Counted from the first letter of the stretch, positions 16,182 to 24,722 are shown. The stretch is DNA of 40,059 bases from an uncultured bacterium (GCA_937885075.1 CAKZYZ010000375.1:1-40059), one strand, 5' to 3'. A program made the numbers and translations. The notes: generated by a model not told the origin, from the sequence alone.

Positions 16182-17267
16182 ATGAAAAAAAATAAAATCA
16201 TATTTCTTATTATCCTGATCATCTCTATTGGTATAGTTGCCATACTATTTATCCGGGCTTATCAAAATAAAAAGGACTACCAACCGCCGCCGTCAATCGA
16301 GAGGATCCAGAAGGAAGAAGGAATCCCGGTCCATACCATCGCGCCTATGATACAGGATATGGAAGATCTGCTTCTGGTTGATGGAAGTGTCAGACCGGAG
16401 AAGAAAGCAATTATAACTTCCCGAATCGATCGGATCATCAAGAAGATCACCGTTGACGAAGGCGATCCGGTTATGAAAGATAACGTCGTCGTACTTCTGG
16501 AGAAAGAGTCGATAGAGAGTAACCTCCTGGCCACCCGGTCAGCGCTTGATGAGGCCGAGCAGGACTTTTCCCGGGCGCAAGCACTCTTTGAATCAGGGGC
16601 GATTGCCAGGCAGGACCTGGACCAGGCCCGGGTGGCACTTCTCCGGGCAACCGCTCTGAATGAACTCAGCCGGGAGAGAGTCCGCGACACCAGGATAACC
16701 TCTCCCCTGACCGGCCTGGTCTCCCGGCGATACAAAGAACCGGGAGAGCTCTCGGACAAAGGAAAAGCCATCTTAGAGATCGTCGATATCAGAAATGTTG
16801 AGGTTTACTGTCAGATATCCGAGACCAAGATCAAGGATCTCCATATCGACCAGCCGGTCCGGATCACCCTTGACGCCTACCCCGACCGGGTCTGGGAGGA
16901 GCGTATCTCCACTATCAACCCGACCGCCCGGGAGATCAGCCGGCTCTTTACCGTCAAGATCATCGTCGCGAACCCCGGACTGCTTCTCCGCCCGGGGATG
17001 TACGCCCGGGTCGAGATCATCAATGAGAGCCATCACAACGTCCTGGTCCTCCCCCAGGAAGCGATCGTAAAAGATGCCCGGGGAGAGCCGGGTGTCTTCC
17101 TTGTCTCTGACACGGATACCGTCACTTTCACACCGATCACACCCGGCATCCGGAAACTCGGTCTGGTCGAGATTCAATCAGAACTGGATCGGGACTCCCG
17201 GGTGGTCGTTTCAGGCCAGAACCGGTTGGAGGATGGGAGTAAGGTGAAGGTGGGGAGTGGGGAGTAG
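16182..17267 (+). CDS. RND efflux periplasmic adaptor (membrane fusion protein)
   Basis: This 361-residue protein has one N-terminal membrane anchor (about 5-25). The periplasmic architecture follows the HlyD/AcrA pattern. A lipoyl half (IIKKITVDEGDPVMKDNVVV) is followed by a short coiled-coil hairpin (about 110-170, with FESGAIARQDLDQARVAL), the second lipoyl half (ITSPLTGLVSRRYKEPGELS) and beta-barrel/membrane-proximal domains (PGMYARVEI, VLVLPQEAIV). It links the inner-membrane RND permease to the TolC duct. It sits between those genes; the leader is part of repeat A2. The stop lies in a G-rich tandem phrase (GGGGAGTGGGGAGTAGGGAG), so the last residues (VGSGE) may be repeat-derived. Confidence 0.95.
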   Translation: MKKNKIIFLIILIISIGIVAILFIRAYQNKKDYQPPPSIERIQKEEGIPVHTIAPMIQDMEDLLLVDGSVRPEKKAIITSRIDRIIKKITVDEGDPVMKDNVVVLLEKESIESNLLATRSALDEAEQDFSRAQALFESGAIARQDLDQARVALLRATALNELSRERVRDTRITSPLTGLVSRRYKEPGELSDKGKAILEIVDIRNVEVYCQISETKIKDLHIDQPVRITLDAYPDRVWEERISTINPTAREISRLFTVKIIVANPGLLLRPGMYARVEIINESHHNVLVLPQEAIVKDARGEPGVFLVSDTDTVTFTPITPGIRKLGLVEIQSELDRDSRVVVSGQNRLEDGSKVKVGSGE

Positions 17268-17609
17268 GGAGTGGGAGCACAGAGAGGGACGAATATCCAA
17301 TTTCCAATGTCCAATTTCCAATGTCCAAATGCGAGGTTGAATTTGGAAATTGGAAGTTGGAAGTTGGCCATTGGAAATTCATTATGGGGCCGAGGGAGAG
17401 GGAGTTTTAACAAGAGAAAGTGACAACTTCAAATCAGAACATGACAAAAAAAAGGTAAGCAGTGAGCGGTATGCGAGCCAGGCTACTGCTTACCGCTTAC
17501 TGCTCACCGCTTACTAAATTTTTTCCGTCTATCCTTCATATTCAAAAATATACCAACACGCGCAGTCGAAAAGTTTTTCCAATTAAAATTTTTCGGAGAA
17601 AAAATTTAA
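17268..17609. repeat. Spacer with three stacked inverted/variant repeats
   Basis: No gene is seen in these 342 bp inside the efflux operon. From the left: a G-rich tandem phrase runs on from the adaptor stop (to about 17276). Units of CCAATTTCCAATGT (17297-17327) face complementary units of TTGGAAATTGGAAGTTGG (17343-17380). The inverted third copy of the GTTGTCACTT motif lies at 17418-17447. Units of GTAAGCAGTGAGCGGTA (17456-17474) face complements at 17483-17514. An AT-rich leader follows, with GGAG (17595-17598) ahead of the permease ATG. Confidence 0.75.
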
Positions 17610-20600
17610 ATGTTCCTATCCGACCTATCAATAAAACGCCGCGTCCTGATGACCGTGATCATCTTGATCATGCTGCTTTTAGGCGCCATCTCCTACCTTC
17701 AGCTCCCGGTCGATCTCTTCCCCAAGGTCGAGATCCCCTATGTTACGGTTACCACCACCTACCTGGGAGCCGGGCCAAGGGAGATCGAGACCCTGGTCAG
17801 CAAACCCCTGGAAGAAGAACTGAGCACGGTGGACGGACTGAAGCACGTCAAATCAATCTCCCAGGAAGGGATCTCCCTGGTCTCACTTGAATTTGATCTG
17901 GATAAGGATCTTGATGTCGCCGCGGCCGATGTCCGGGATAAAGTCGCCCTGGTCGAGCCTGAACTCCCCGACGGGGCCGACAAACCTCTGATCAGCAAGT
18001 TCGATATCAACGCCAAACCGATCCTCAGACTGGCGGTCTCAGGGAAGCGCTCTCCCCAGTCCCTCTATCTATTCACCGATAACAAGATCAAGCCCCAATT
18101 CGCCAAGATCAAGGGGGTAGCCGAGGTCGAGATCGTCGGGGGGCAGGAGCGGGAGATCGTAATCGCGATCGATCAGCAAAGAATGAACGCCTATCACCTC
18201 ACCCCCGCTGATATTACCGCCGCTATCAGCGCGGCCAACCTGGAACTCCCCTCCGGGCACATCACCCAGGACCGGATCGAATTTACCGTCCGGCTGGCCG
18301 GAAAGGTAAAAACGGTAGATCTCCTCGGCGCTCTATATATCCCGACCCCGGACGGGGAGAAGGTCAGAATCACCGAACTGGGGAGTGTCAATGACACGGT
18401 CAAGGAGATCCGGGAACTGGCCCGGTTCCAGAATAAGGAGACCCTCGGCCTGATCATCAAGAAACGGGCCGATGCCAATACGATCAAAGTTGCCGACCGG
18501 ATCATAGCGGGGATCGAATCTCTCAAGAAGAGACTCCCCCCCGATATTACCATCACGATCGCCGAGGACCGTTCAGCCTTCATCCGCGGCTCTCTGGATG
18601 ATGTGCGAAACAATATGATCATCGGACTCATCCTCACCGCCATCTGCCTCTTCCTCTTCCTTCATAATATCCGCAGCACCCTGATTCTTGTCGTGGCGAT
18701 GCCGACCAGCATCATCTCCACCTTTCTCCTCCTCTATATCTTCGATTACTCGATCAATATGATGAGCATGATGGGGCTGGCCCTCTCCGTCGGGATCCTG
18801 GTCAACAACTCCATCCTGGTCCTGGAAAATATCCATCGCTACCTGGAACTGGGCGAGGACCGGGTAACCGCCGCCCGCCGCGGAACTTCGGAGATCGCGG
18901 TCGCCGTGGCCAGCACCACCCTGACCAACATAGTCGTCTTTGTCCCGATCGCCTTCATGTCCAGCATCATCGGACAGTTCTTCCGGCAGTTCGCCATGAC
19001 AATCGTCTTCTCCACCATCTTCTCTCTCTTTATCTCCTATACCCTCACCCCGATGCTCTCCGCTAAGTACCTCAAGGAGGCCGGGAGAAAAGCCTCTATC
19101 TTCCGTCACTGGGACAATTTCTACATCTCCGCCTCCCGGAGCTACGGGAGCCTGGTCCGCCGGCTGCTCCGCCATAGATGGATAGTGGTCATCGCCTCTC
19201 TTCTCATCTTCCTCGTCTCCATGAAATTCCTCCCGCCTCTGATCGGTTTCGAGTTCTTCTCCAAGACCGATCAGGGATCGTTTCAAGTTACAGTCGAGAC
19301 CCCGGTCAGCTCCACCCTGGCGGCCACCGATAAGGTTACCCGCCGGGTGGAAGCGATCCTCCGGGAGCTCCCGGAGCAGGAGAAGATATTCACCACGGTG
19401 GGAAAAGTGAGCGGGTTTCTCGGGGGGACCAGCCAGGGGGTCAACCTGGCGGAGATCAATGTGGATCTGATCGATCGGAAAGAGCGAGAACGGAGCACCC
19501 GGGAGATCATGAACTCTTTAAGAGCAACTCTGGCCGGAATCCCCGCCGCCACCTTCACTTTCCAGGAGACCCAGCAGGGCGGGCCCGGCGCCGAGAAGCC
19601 GATTCAGCTGGAGATCCGGGGCGATGAGATCGAATCATTGAACCGGTTGGCGGACCGGGTGGTCGAACTGGCCCGGACCGTCCCCGGAGCAACGGATATT
19701 GACACCGACTGGAGGATGGGCAAACCCGAGATCTGGATCATCCCTGATAGGGAACGGGCCAGCGAGTATGGGATTACGGTTGGCTCCATTGCCGGGGTAC
19801 TCCGCTCCTCGCTCACCGGCACGGTCGCCTCCACCTATCGGGAACTGGATGACGAGTTCGATATCAGGGTAAAACTGGAGGAGAAGGACCGGAACTTCCA
19901 GGAACAGATCCGGAACATTTCGCTCCTGGCCGGGGATGGGGAGGTGGTCCCCCTGACAGCGGTCTCCCGGATCGAGCAGAGGGAAGGCCCGACCACAATC
20001 ACCCGCAAGGATCGGGAGCGGATAGTCACCGTCTCCGCCAACGTGGTGGGGTCGTCATCGGGGGAGGTCTATAGCCGGCTGAAAGAACTCCTCGATACCG
20101 AGGTGACTTTCCCTCCCGGATACGGATACTTCTTCGCCGGAGAGATCGAGCAGATGCAGGAGAACTTCCGGGAGATCTTCATCGCGCTGGGGTTGGCGAT
20201 CGTCCTCACCTATCTGATGCTGGCGGCCATCCTGGAGTCATACCGCTACCCGGCCATGATCATGCTCTCTCTTCCCCTGGCCATGGTCGCGGTCTTCCTG
20301 GCCCTCTTTCTCACCGGCACCACCATCAACATCTTCTCCCTGATGGCAATGGTCATGCTGGTCGGGCTGGTCATCAACAATACCATTGTCATCGTCGACT
20401 ACAGTAACCTCCTCCGGAAGGAAGGCAAATCAATCGAAGACGCGATTGTCGGGGCCTGCGAAATCCGTCTCCGCCCGGTCCTGATGGCTAACCTGACCAC
20501 GGTCGTAGCCATGATTCCTCTCGCTCTCGGACTGGGCATGGGCGGAGGATTCCAGGCCCCGATGGCCATCGTCTCGATCGGCGGCATGATCGGGGGAGGA

Positions 20601-20672
20601 TTCCTGGCCCTCCTGGTCTCACCGGTCCTCTATTATCTATTCACCGGCAAAAAAAACCGGGATAAGGAGTAA
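17610..20672 (+). CDS. RND efflux pump permease
   Basis: This 1020-residue inner-membrane transporter has the full RND plan: 12 transmembrane helices and two large periplasmic loops, in the HAE/AcrB-like group. Recognisable parts are LQLPVDLFPKVEIPYVTVTT near the N-terminus, LALSVGILVNNSILVLENIH (TM4) and GLVINNTIVIVDYSNLLRK (TM10). The TM4 aspartate pair that relays protons in AcrB (Asp407/Asp408) aligns with Asn399-Asn400, and AcrB Lys940 aligns with Asn923, so the usual charged relay is absent. The substrate is unknown. It is the last gene of the TetR-TolC-adaptor-permease set. The stop codon is inside a 16-bp hairpin. Confidence 0.95.
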   Translation: MFLSDLSIKRRVLMTVIILIMLLLGAISYLQLPVDLFPKVEIPYVTVTTTYLGAGPREIETLVSKPLEEELSTVDGLKHVKSISQEGISLVSLEFDLDKDLDVAAADVRDKVALVEPELPDGADKPLISKFDINAKPILRLAVSGKRSPQSLYLFTDNKIKPQFAKIKGVAEVEIVGGQEREIVIAIDQQRMNAYHLTPADITAAISAANLELPSGHITQDRIEFTVRLAGKVKTVDLLGALYIPTPDGEKVRITELGSVNDTVKEIRELARFQNKETLGLIIKKRADANTIKVADRIIAGIESLKKRLPPDITITIAEDRSAFIRGSLDDVRNNMIIGLILTAICLFLFLHNIRSTLILVVAMPTSIISTFLLLYIFDYSINMMSMMGLALSVGILVNNSILVLENIHRYLELGEDRVTAARRGTSEIAVAVASTTLTNIVVFVPIAFMSSIIGQFFRQFAMTIVFSTIFSLFISYTLTPMLSAKYLKEAGRKASIFRHWDNFYISASRSYGSLVRRLLRHRWIVVIASLLIFLVSMKFLPPLIGFEFFSKTDQGSFQVTVETPVSSTLAATDKVTRRVEAILRELPEQEKIFTTVGKVSGFLGGTSQGVNLAEINVDLIDRKERERSTREIMNSLRATLAGIPAATFTFQETQQGGPGAEKPIQLEIRGDEIESLNRLADRVVELARTVPGATDIDTDWRMGKPEIWIIPDRERASEYGITVGSIAGVLRSSLTGTVASTYRELDDEFDIRVKLEEKDRNFQEQIRNISLLAGDGEVVPLTAVSRIEQREGPTTITRKDRERIVTVSANVVGSSSGEVYSRLKELLDTEVTFPPGYGYFFAGEIEQMQENFREIFIALGLAIVLTYLMLAAILESYRYPAMIMLSLPLAMVAVFLALFLTGTTINIFSLMAMVMLVGLVINNTIVIVDYSNLLRKEGKSIEDAIVGACEIRLRPVLMANLTTVVAMIPLALGLGMGGGFQAPMAIVSIGGMIGGGFLALLVSPVLYYLFTGKKNRDKE

Positions 20673-20688
20673 ACTCCTTATCCCGGTT
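20655..20688. repeat. Hairpin across the permease stop codon
   Basis: A perfect 16-bp stem (20655-20670 with 20673-20688, AACCGGGATAAGGAGT) encloses AA and includes the stop TAA. It is a diverged copy of the hairpin at 13865-13894, with an A-T to G-C pair exchange that keeps the stem. An A-run precedes it and no T-run follows on the coding strand. Confidence 0.9.
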
Positions 20689-20754
20689 CAATCAATTCCA
20701 GTCATTTCAATCACCAGCCCCACTGGAGCGGATGAAACGATTGGACCCCTATAA

Positions 20755-20936
20755 GAACTTAGCCACTTAGCCCTCACTTCGTTCGGGCAACTTTTCCTCT
20801 AAGGGAAGCATGAAATCAGGAGAATTCAAAGTAATCCCCCTCCTGCTTTCCTGTTCTCCTTAGAGGTTATTGTCCCGAGACTTAATATTAAAAAACTCGG
20901 GATCCCGATGGATATCGGGAAAATTCCAAAGCAGCA
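20755..20936. repeat. Composite repeat A3
   Basis: The head is GAACTTAG with TTCGTTCGGGCAACTTTTCC, the core stem starts CCTCTAAGG (20796-20804) and pairs with CCTTAGAGG (20858-20866), and the tail TTATTGTCCCGAGACTTAAT runs to about 20934. Here it lies between the 3' ends of two convergent genes, not at a start codon. Its tail is the noncoding counterpart of the C-terminal coding segment of the TolC gene. Confidence 0.85.
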
Positions 20937-20958
20937 AGTTACAACTATTCCTACATCC

Positions 20959-21372
20959 CTACGGCTGGAGCGCCTTCTGCATCTTCTGGAGCGCTTCCTG
21001 GACAGCCGGATCGGAACCATAATCCTTGGCGATCTTCATCATGGCTCCCATAAACTTGGGACCAATCTCCTCCATCTTCTTCTTCTGTGCTTTAAGTTCT
21101 TCCGGAGGATTGGTCTCATCCTTTATCTCCGGATACTTCTCAATTATCGCCATCATCTGCTCTTTTGCTCCGGCCGCGTTCTTCTGGAATTTTTCCAGAA
21201 CAGTCACAATTTCGGCGGAATCCTTGGCATTCTCAACCCCGACCGCGAAATCCGACATCATCTCACACTGCGTATCAAGAACTTCCCTGGCATCGTCATA
21301 CTTGCCGCCCCCACATCCTGACGTGACAACTACAAGTGCTGCGATTGAAGCCATTACAATAACTTTTCTCAT
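20959..21372 (-). CDS. Small exported lipoprotein
   Basis: This 137-residue protein has a lipoprotein signal peptide with lipobox VTSGC (Cys20), and then glycine residues (GGG). The mature part is charged and helical (EEIGPKFMGAMMKIAKDYG), without a recognised domain. The start has an excellent GGGAGGAGT just upstream. It would be anchored to the inner or outer membrane; the +2 Gly does not suggest inner-membrane retention. The function is unknown. The neighbours (RND permease convergent, RAYT upstream) give no functional hint. Confidence 0.85.
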   Translation of the reverse strand: MRKVIVMASIAALVVVTSGCGGGKYDDAREVLDTQCEMMSDFAVGVENAKDSAEIVTVLEKFQKNAAGAKEQMMAIIEKYPEIKDETNPPEELKAQKKKMEEIGPKFMGAMMKIAKDYGSDPAVQEALQKMQKALQP

Positions 21373-21494
21373 CTTTACTCCTCCCTCCCTTCTTTTTTGT
21401 TAAAATTACACTTCTAATATTACCGTACTATAGATATCACTATACCCAACGTCAACATAATTACATTTCGATTGCAGACATCTTACATAATGCT

Positions 21495-21531
21495 AATGCG
21501 ACATATAACGTCGAACCTTATGTGTCGCATT
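21495..21531. repeat. RAYT-flanking hairpin, copy 1
   Basis: A 37-bp hairpin: AATGCGACATATAA pairs with TTATGTGTCGCATT over 14 positions (one T-G), with a nine-base loop CGTCGAACC. It touches the stop codon of the RAYT gene. Confidence 0.9.
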
Positions 21532-22456
21532 AACTATTTAATGCCCGGTATACTGTCGCCCGTGAAACTCCTGAATATTCGGCAATTTCATCTACTCCAT
21601 AACCCCGGGCTTGTAACTGTTCGAACAGAAATATTCTTGCTTTTATATCACTAGGATTTCGTAAGCGGTCCTTTTCTCTAAGACTTGCCACTACCCTTTC
21701 CAATTCTTCATCATCAGCATAACCATCCCCTAAAAGGTTTCCATATTCAGAATTATCTCCCCTCTTTAGAATTCCAGGATAGCGCTTCTTTATCCAGATA
21801 CCCAACTTCCCGAAAACTCTTTTATCTTCCAAAACATTTCCCACTTTAAAAGATCGTACCTCATCAAGCAAAGCCCGATATCTATTCCTTGCCAGAGTGT
21901 AATCCGGATTGATCATAGACAGAACGAACCGCCAATTCACAAAAGTCACTGGATCGGTATCCTGGCAGTATAATCTCCAGGTTGTCCATCTATAATCAGA
22001 GTAATTCCGGACAATGCCTGCCCGCACCGGGTTAAGATGAATATATGTGGATATCCCTAATAAGTAATGTTTATCAAAGCAACTGGTTTGCCGAAATATG
22101 CTACCGAAGACATGCCCCTTTCGTTCATATTTAGAATTAAAGTTTATCCCGTAACGGGTAAATAAGTTATGCATCGCCATGGTGAGATTATCTTCGTTTT
22201 GAAAAAATAATATATGTAGGTGATTGGTCATCAGGGCAAACGCAAGCACATCCAGGTTAAATTCCTCGGCTGTTCTCTTTATTAGTTTGAGCATATACAG
22301 ATAATCACTATCCTCTAAGAACAATGGCTCTCTGCCTGTAGCTCTCTGTGTAACATGAGAGATTAGACCAGGAAAACTAAGCTTCTTGCGAGGATGAAAA
22401 GAACGTTTAATGCCCCCGGTCTTAATAAGAATCTTTTGATTATTTTTCATTTTCAT
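21530..22456 (-). CDS. REP-associated tyrosine transposase (RAYT, Y1 family)
   Basis: This 308-residue HUH-superfamily nuclease (Y1_Tnp) has the HUH metal motif in ALMTNHLHILFF (His79, His81). The catalytic Tyr lies in the helix RYGINFNSKYERKGHVFGSI (Tyr102 or Tyr110). IHLNPVRAGIV is typical of the REP-transposase subgroup. Beyond the nuclease there is a C-terminal extension ending in a helix-turn-helix (GYGVDEIAEYSGVSRATVYR). Such proteins cut single-stranded REP hairpins and are normally single-copy, not self-mobilising IS elements. No Shine-Dalgarno is obvious; Met3 is an alternative start. Matching hairpins sit at both ends of the gene (21495-21531 and 22466-22502). Confidence 0.92.
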   Translation of the reverse strand: MKMKNNQKILIKTGGIKRSFHPRKKLSFPGLISHVTQRATGREPLFLEDSDYLYMLKLIKRTAEEFNLDVLAFALMTNHLHILFFQNEDNLTMAMHNLFTRYGINFNSKYERKGHVFGSIFRQTSCFDKHYLLGISTYIHLNPVRAGIVRNYSDYRWTTWRLYCQDTDPVTFVNWRFVLSMINPDYTLARNRYRALLDEVRSFKVGNVLEDKRVFGKLGIWIKKRYPGILKRGDNSEYGNLLGDGYADDEELERVVASLREKDRLRNPSDIKARIFLFEQLQARGYGVDEIAEYSGVSRATVYRALNS

Positions 22457-22465
22457 TTATTTTAA

Positions 22466-22502
22466 TGAGACATATAAGGTTCGACGTTATGTGTCTCATT
22501 AT
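22466..22502. repeat. RAYT-flanking hairpin, copy 2
   Basis: A 37-bp hairpin ten bases upstream of the RAYT start: AATGAGACATATAA pairs with TTATGTGTCTCATT, with loop GGTTCGACG. The loop is the exact reverse complement of copy 1's loop. The fifth base pair changes from C-G to A-T, preserving the stem. Confidence 0.9.
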
Positions 22503-22513
22503 ATCTATACTTT

Positions 22514-23410
22514 TCAGGCGCGGGGGTGGGTGCGGTCGTAGACTTTTTTCAGGTGCTCCCGGGATAGATGGGTGTAGATCTGGGTGGAGGATAGGTTCTC
22601 ATGGCCGAGGAGCTCCTGGACGGCACGGAGGTCGGCGCCGGCGTCGAGGAGATGGGTGGCGAAAGAATGTCGGATGGCATGGGGAGTTATATGTTTTTTG
22701 ATCGCGGTCTGCTTGATATACTTATTCATCAGCGCTCTAACCGATTTGGCGGTGAGCCGTCCTTTCGAGCGGTTAATGAATAATGTCGCGGCGGCGCCTT
22801 TCATGGGGAGTTTTTTCATATACTCCCGGAGAGCCTGGACCGCGTAGCTTCCCAGTGGGCAGAGGCGCTCCTTCTTCCCCTTCTCTCTCACCTTTACTAT
22901 ATCCCCGATCAGATCCACATCTCCCTGATTTATCCCCACCAGGGCACCGACCCGAATTCCGGTGCTATAGAGTGTCTCAAGGATAGCCCGGTCTCTCAAC
23001 CCCAGGAAAGTGGTGCAGTCCGGGGCATCGAGAAGTGCCTTTATCTCATCCGCTCCGAGAAAGGATGGAAGCTTCTTATCCTGCCGGGGGGTCCAGACCT
23101 GCCGGGCGGGGTTACTCTCCAGTACCCCTTCCCTCCGCAAAAACCGGAAGAATGAGCGAAGGGTGGAAATTTTTCTGGCCAGAGAACGCTTCCCGTTTCC
23201 AATCTGCTGTAAGAATGCCATATACCTTCGCAGAGTAAGACGATCGATCTTCTTTACTCTGACCGCGCCGGGCATCTCCTGAGAATTAAGAAACTTCAGG
23301 AATTGATTGAGATCCGAGCGATAATTCCGGAGAGTATGCTCCGACGCATTCCTCTCCAGACGGAGATACCGCATGAAGGCATCTATGTATGATTCAAACT
23401 TGGCCGGCAT
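22514..23410 (-). CDS. xerC: Tyrosine recombinase XerC/XerD
   Basis: This 298-residue protein has a SAM-like N-terminal DNA-binding domain (about 4-90) and a phage-integrase catalytic domain. The catalytic set is complete: Arg153 (STGIRVGAL), Lys178, His244-x-x-Arg247 (HAIRHSF), His270 (LLGHENL) and Tyr279 (STQIYTH). The length fits Xer proteins that resolve chromosome dimers at dif. Whether it is XerC or XerD cannot be decided here. Its position directly downstream of dprA matches a common bacterial order (dprA-topA-xerC), here without topA. GGAG lies about 11 bases before the start. I see no att site suggesting a mobile integrase. Confidence 0.92.
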   Translation of the reverse strand: MPAKFESYIDAFMRYLRLERNASEHTLRNYRSDLNQFLKFLNSQEMPGAVRVKKIDRLTLRRYMAFLQQIGNGKRSLARKISTLRSFFRFLRREGVLESNPARQVWTPRQDKKLPSFLGADEIKALLDAPDCTTFLGLRDRAILETLYSTGIRVGALVGINQGDVDLIGDIVKVREKGKKERLCPLGSYAVQALREYMKKLPMKGAAATLFINRSKGRLTAKSVRALMNKYIKQTAIKKHITPHAIRHSFATHLLDAGADLRAVQELLGHENLSSTQIYTHLSREHLKKVYDRTHPRA

Positions 23411-23561
23411 TATGATTTAACTCCGCTAAATCCCTTGTTTACTAGTCGCAAAAATACGCAAAAGGCGCCGAGCAGCGGCATGAAAATAATTTGATCGGAC
23501 GGATCGGTCGGATCCGACTGATCCGGCTGAAGCCGACCACTCCCCACTCCCCATTCCCCAC
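23411..23561. repeat. GATCGG-type repeat and G-rich phrase
   Basis: At 23491-23528 repeated GATCGGAC/GATCGGTC/GATCCGAC units include the palindrome GTCGGATCCGAC; a related block is at 30240-30278. At 23537-23560 the C-rich complement of GGGGAATGGGGAGTGGGGAG follows the dprA stop, as at the ends of the RND adaptor and the first TPR gene. Confidence 0.7.
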
Positions 23562-24662
23562 CTATGTTCTGATAAACAACTTCCCCGGCAGGCGCTTGAT
23601 GAGCCGTTTTAGTTCCAGGGAGATCAGGGCCGCGGAGATGGCCGGCGATGAGAGGCCGGTCTCCGAAAATATCCGATCGATCCCGGTCTCCTCCTCCGAA
23701 AGCTCCTTAAAGACCAGCCGCTCATTCTCGGATAGATTCTTTAATACGGCTTCCGGATCCGGATGGTCGGGATGGGCGACTGTTTTAGCGGGAAATAGAT
23801 ATTCAAACTCTTCCAGGATGTCATCGATCCCGCCTACCATCTTGGCGCCATCCTGAATCAGCGAGTTGGTTCCCCGGGCGGAAAAACTGTCGATCCGTCC
23901 CGGAACCGCCATAACCATCCTTCCCTGCTCCATTGCCAGCCGGGCGGTGATCAGGGCGCCGCTCCGCTGCGCCGCTTCCACTACCAGGACCCCGAGAGAG
24001 AGCCCGCTTACCACCCGGTTTCTCAGGGGAAAGTTCTGCCGATCCGGTATCGCCCGGATGGGAAACTCGGAGATAACCGCTCCGGATCTGGAGATCTCCG
24101 CCGCCAGTTCCCCATTCTCCGGAGGATAGATATTTCCCAACCCGCTCCCCAGAACCGCGATCGTTCTCCCCCCGGCCTGCAATGCTCCCCGATGGGCCCT
24201 GGTGTCTATCCCCCGGGCCATGCCGGATACCACAGTAAAGCCGCGGGCGGCTAACTGATGGGATATCTTTTGAGCGGTCTGAAGTCCGTAATGTGAGGGC
24301 CGGCGGGAACCGACCACGGCCAGGGCCGGTTTATCCTCCGGGATCACGCTGCCTTTGAGATAGAGGACGACGGGGGGATCGTAAATCTCTTTCAAATTCG
24401 CGGGATAGTCCGGATCGAAGATGGTCGTAATCGTGACCCCGAGCTTCTTGATCAACCGGAACTCTTCCTCATATTCCAGCTCCTCCCATCTTCTAATCGC
24501 CCCCGCCAGGTGTGAACCAATCCCGGGTACCCGCTGCAGGGCGTATGATGGCTGGTTCATAATCTCGGCCGCCGAACCGAAATGCTCCATCAGATTACGG
24601 ATCCGGACCGTCCCCAACCCCTGAATCAAGTTGAGGATAACCATATACTCTTTCTCATTCAT
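23562..24662 (-). CDS. dprA: DNA-processing protein DprA
   Basis: This 366-residue protein has an N-terminal helix-hairpin-helix-like region (LIQGLGTVRIRNLMEHFGSA). The DprA/Smf Rossmann domain follows (GSRRPSHYGLQ, SGMARGIDTRAH, TIAVLGSGLGNIYPPEN, SGLSLGVLVVEA, PGRIDS). A C-terminal winged-helix DML1-like domain closes it (ELSEEETGIDRIFSETGLSS). DprA loads RecA on incoming single-stranded DNA during natural transformation. The leader contains a CTCCGATTG hairpin and a GAACGAAG block shared with the J-domain gene at 33290. The end reads AGA-ACA-TAG, identical in form to that of mtnP, and belongs to the GAACATAG repeat family. Confidence 0.95.
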   Translation of the reverse strand: MNEKEYMVILNLIQGLGTVRIRNLMEHFGSAAEIMNQPSYALQRVPGIGSHLAGAIRRWEELEYEEEFRLIKKLGVTITTIFDPDYPANLKEIYDPPVVLYLKGSVIPEDKPALAVVGSRRPSHYGLQTAQKISHQLAARGFTVVSGMARGIDTRAHRGALQAGGRTIAVLGSGLGNIYPPENGELAAEISRSGAVISEFPIRAIPDRQNFPLRNRVVSGLSLGVLVVEAAQRSGALITARLAMEQGRMVMAVPGRIDSFSARGTNSLIQDGAKMVGGIDDILEEFEYLFPAKTVAHPDHPDPEAVLKNLSENERLVFKELSEEETGIDRIFSETGLSSPAISAALISLELKRLIKRLPGKLFIRT

Positions 24663-24722
24663 AAATTAGCTCACTTCGTTCGCTACTTTATCCGGCTCTC
24701 CGATTGATTCAATCGGAGAGCA
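24663..24722 (-). promoter_or_regulatory. dprA leader element (hairpin plus GCGAACGAAG block)
   Basis: Reading toward dprA, a 10-bp-stem hairpin (CTCTCCGATT with AATCGGAGAG) is followed by GGATAAAGTAGCGAACGAAG and ends AATTT directly at the ATG. The same order and sequence precede the J-domain gene (33233-33289). In the final 31 bases 25 positions agree by eye. GAAGTGAG is the nearest ribosome-binding-like sequence. Confidence 0.7.

Noticed and set aside
18573-19286. Long minus-strand frame inside the RND permease gene
   Set aside because: Acidic, low-complexity shadow (GEDDCHGELPEELSDD) caused by codon bias of the real gene.
21530-22456. Active IS200/IS605 insertion sequence
   Set aside because: Protein is of the longer REP-associated class with a C-terminal HTH; no TnpB, and flanks are short paired hairpins rather than IS ends.
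22514-23410. XerC-like gene as a phage or island integrase
   Set aside because: Adjacent to dprA in a conserved housekeeping order; no phage genes, tRNA or direct-repeat attachment sites seen.
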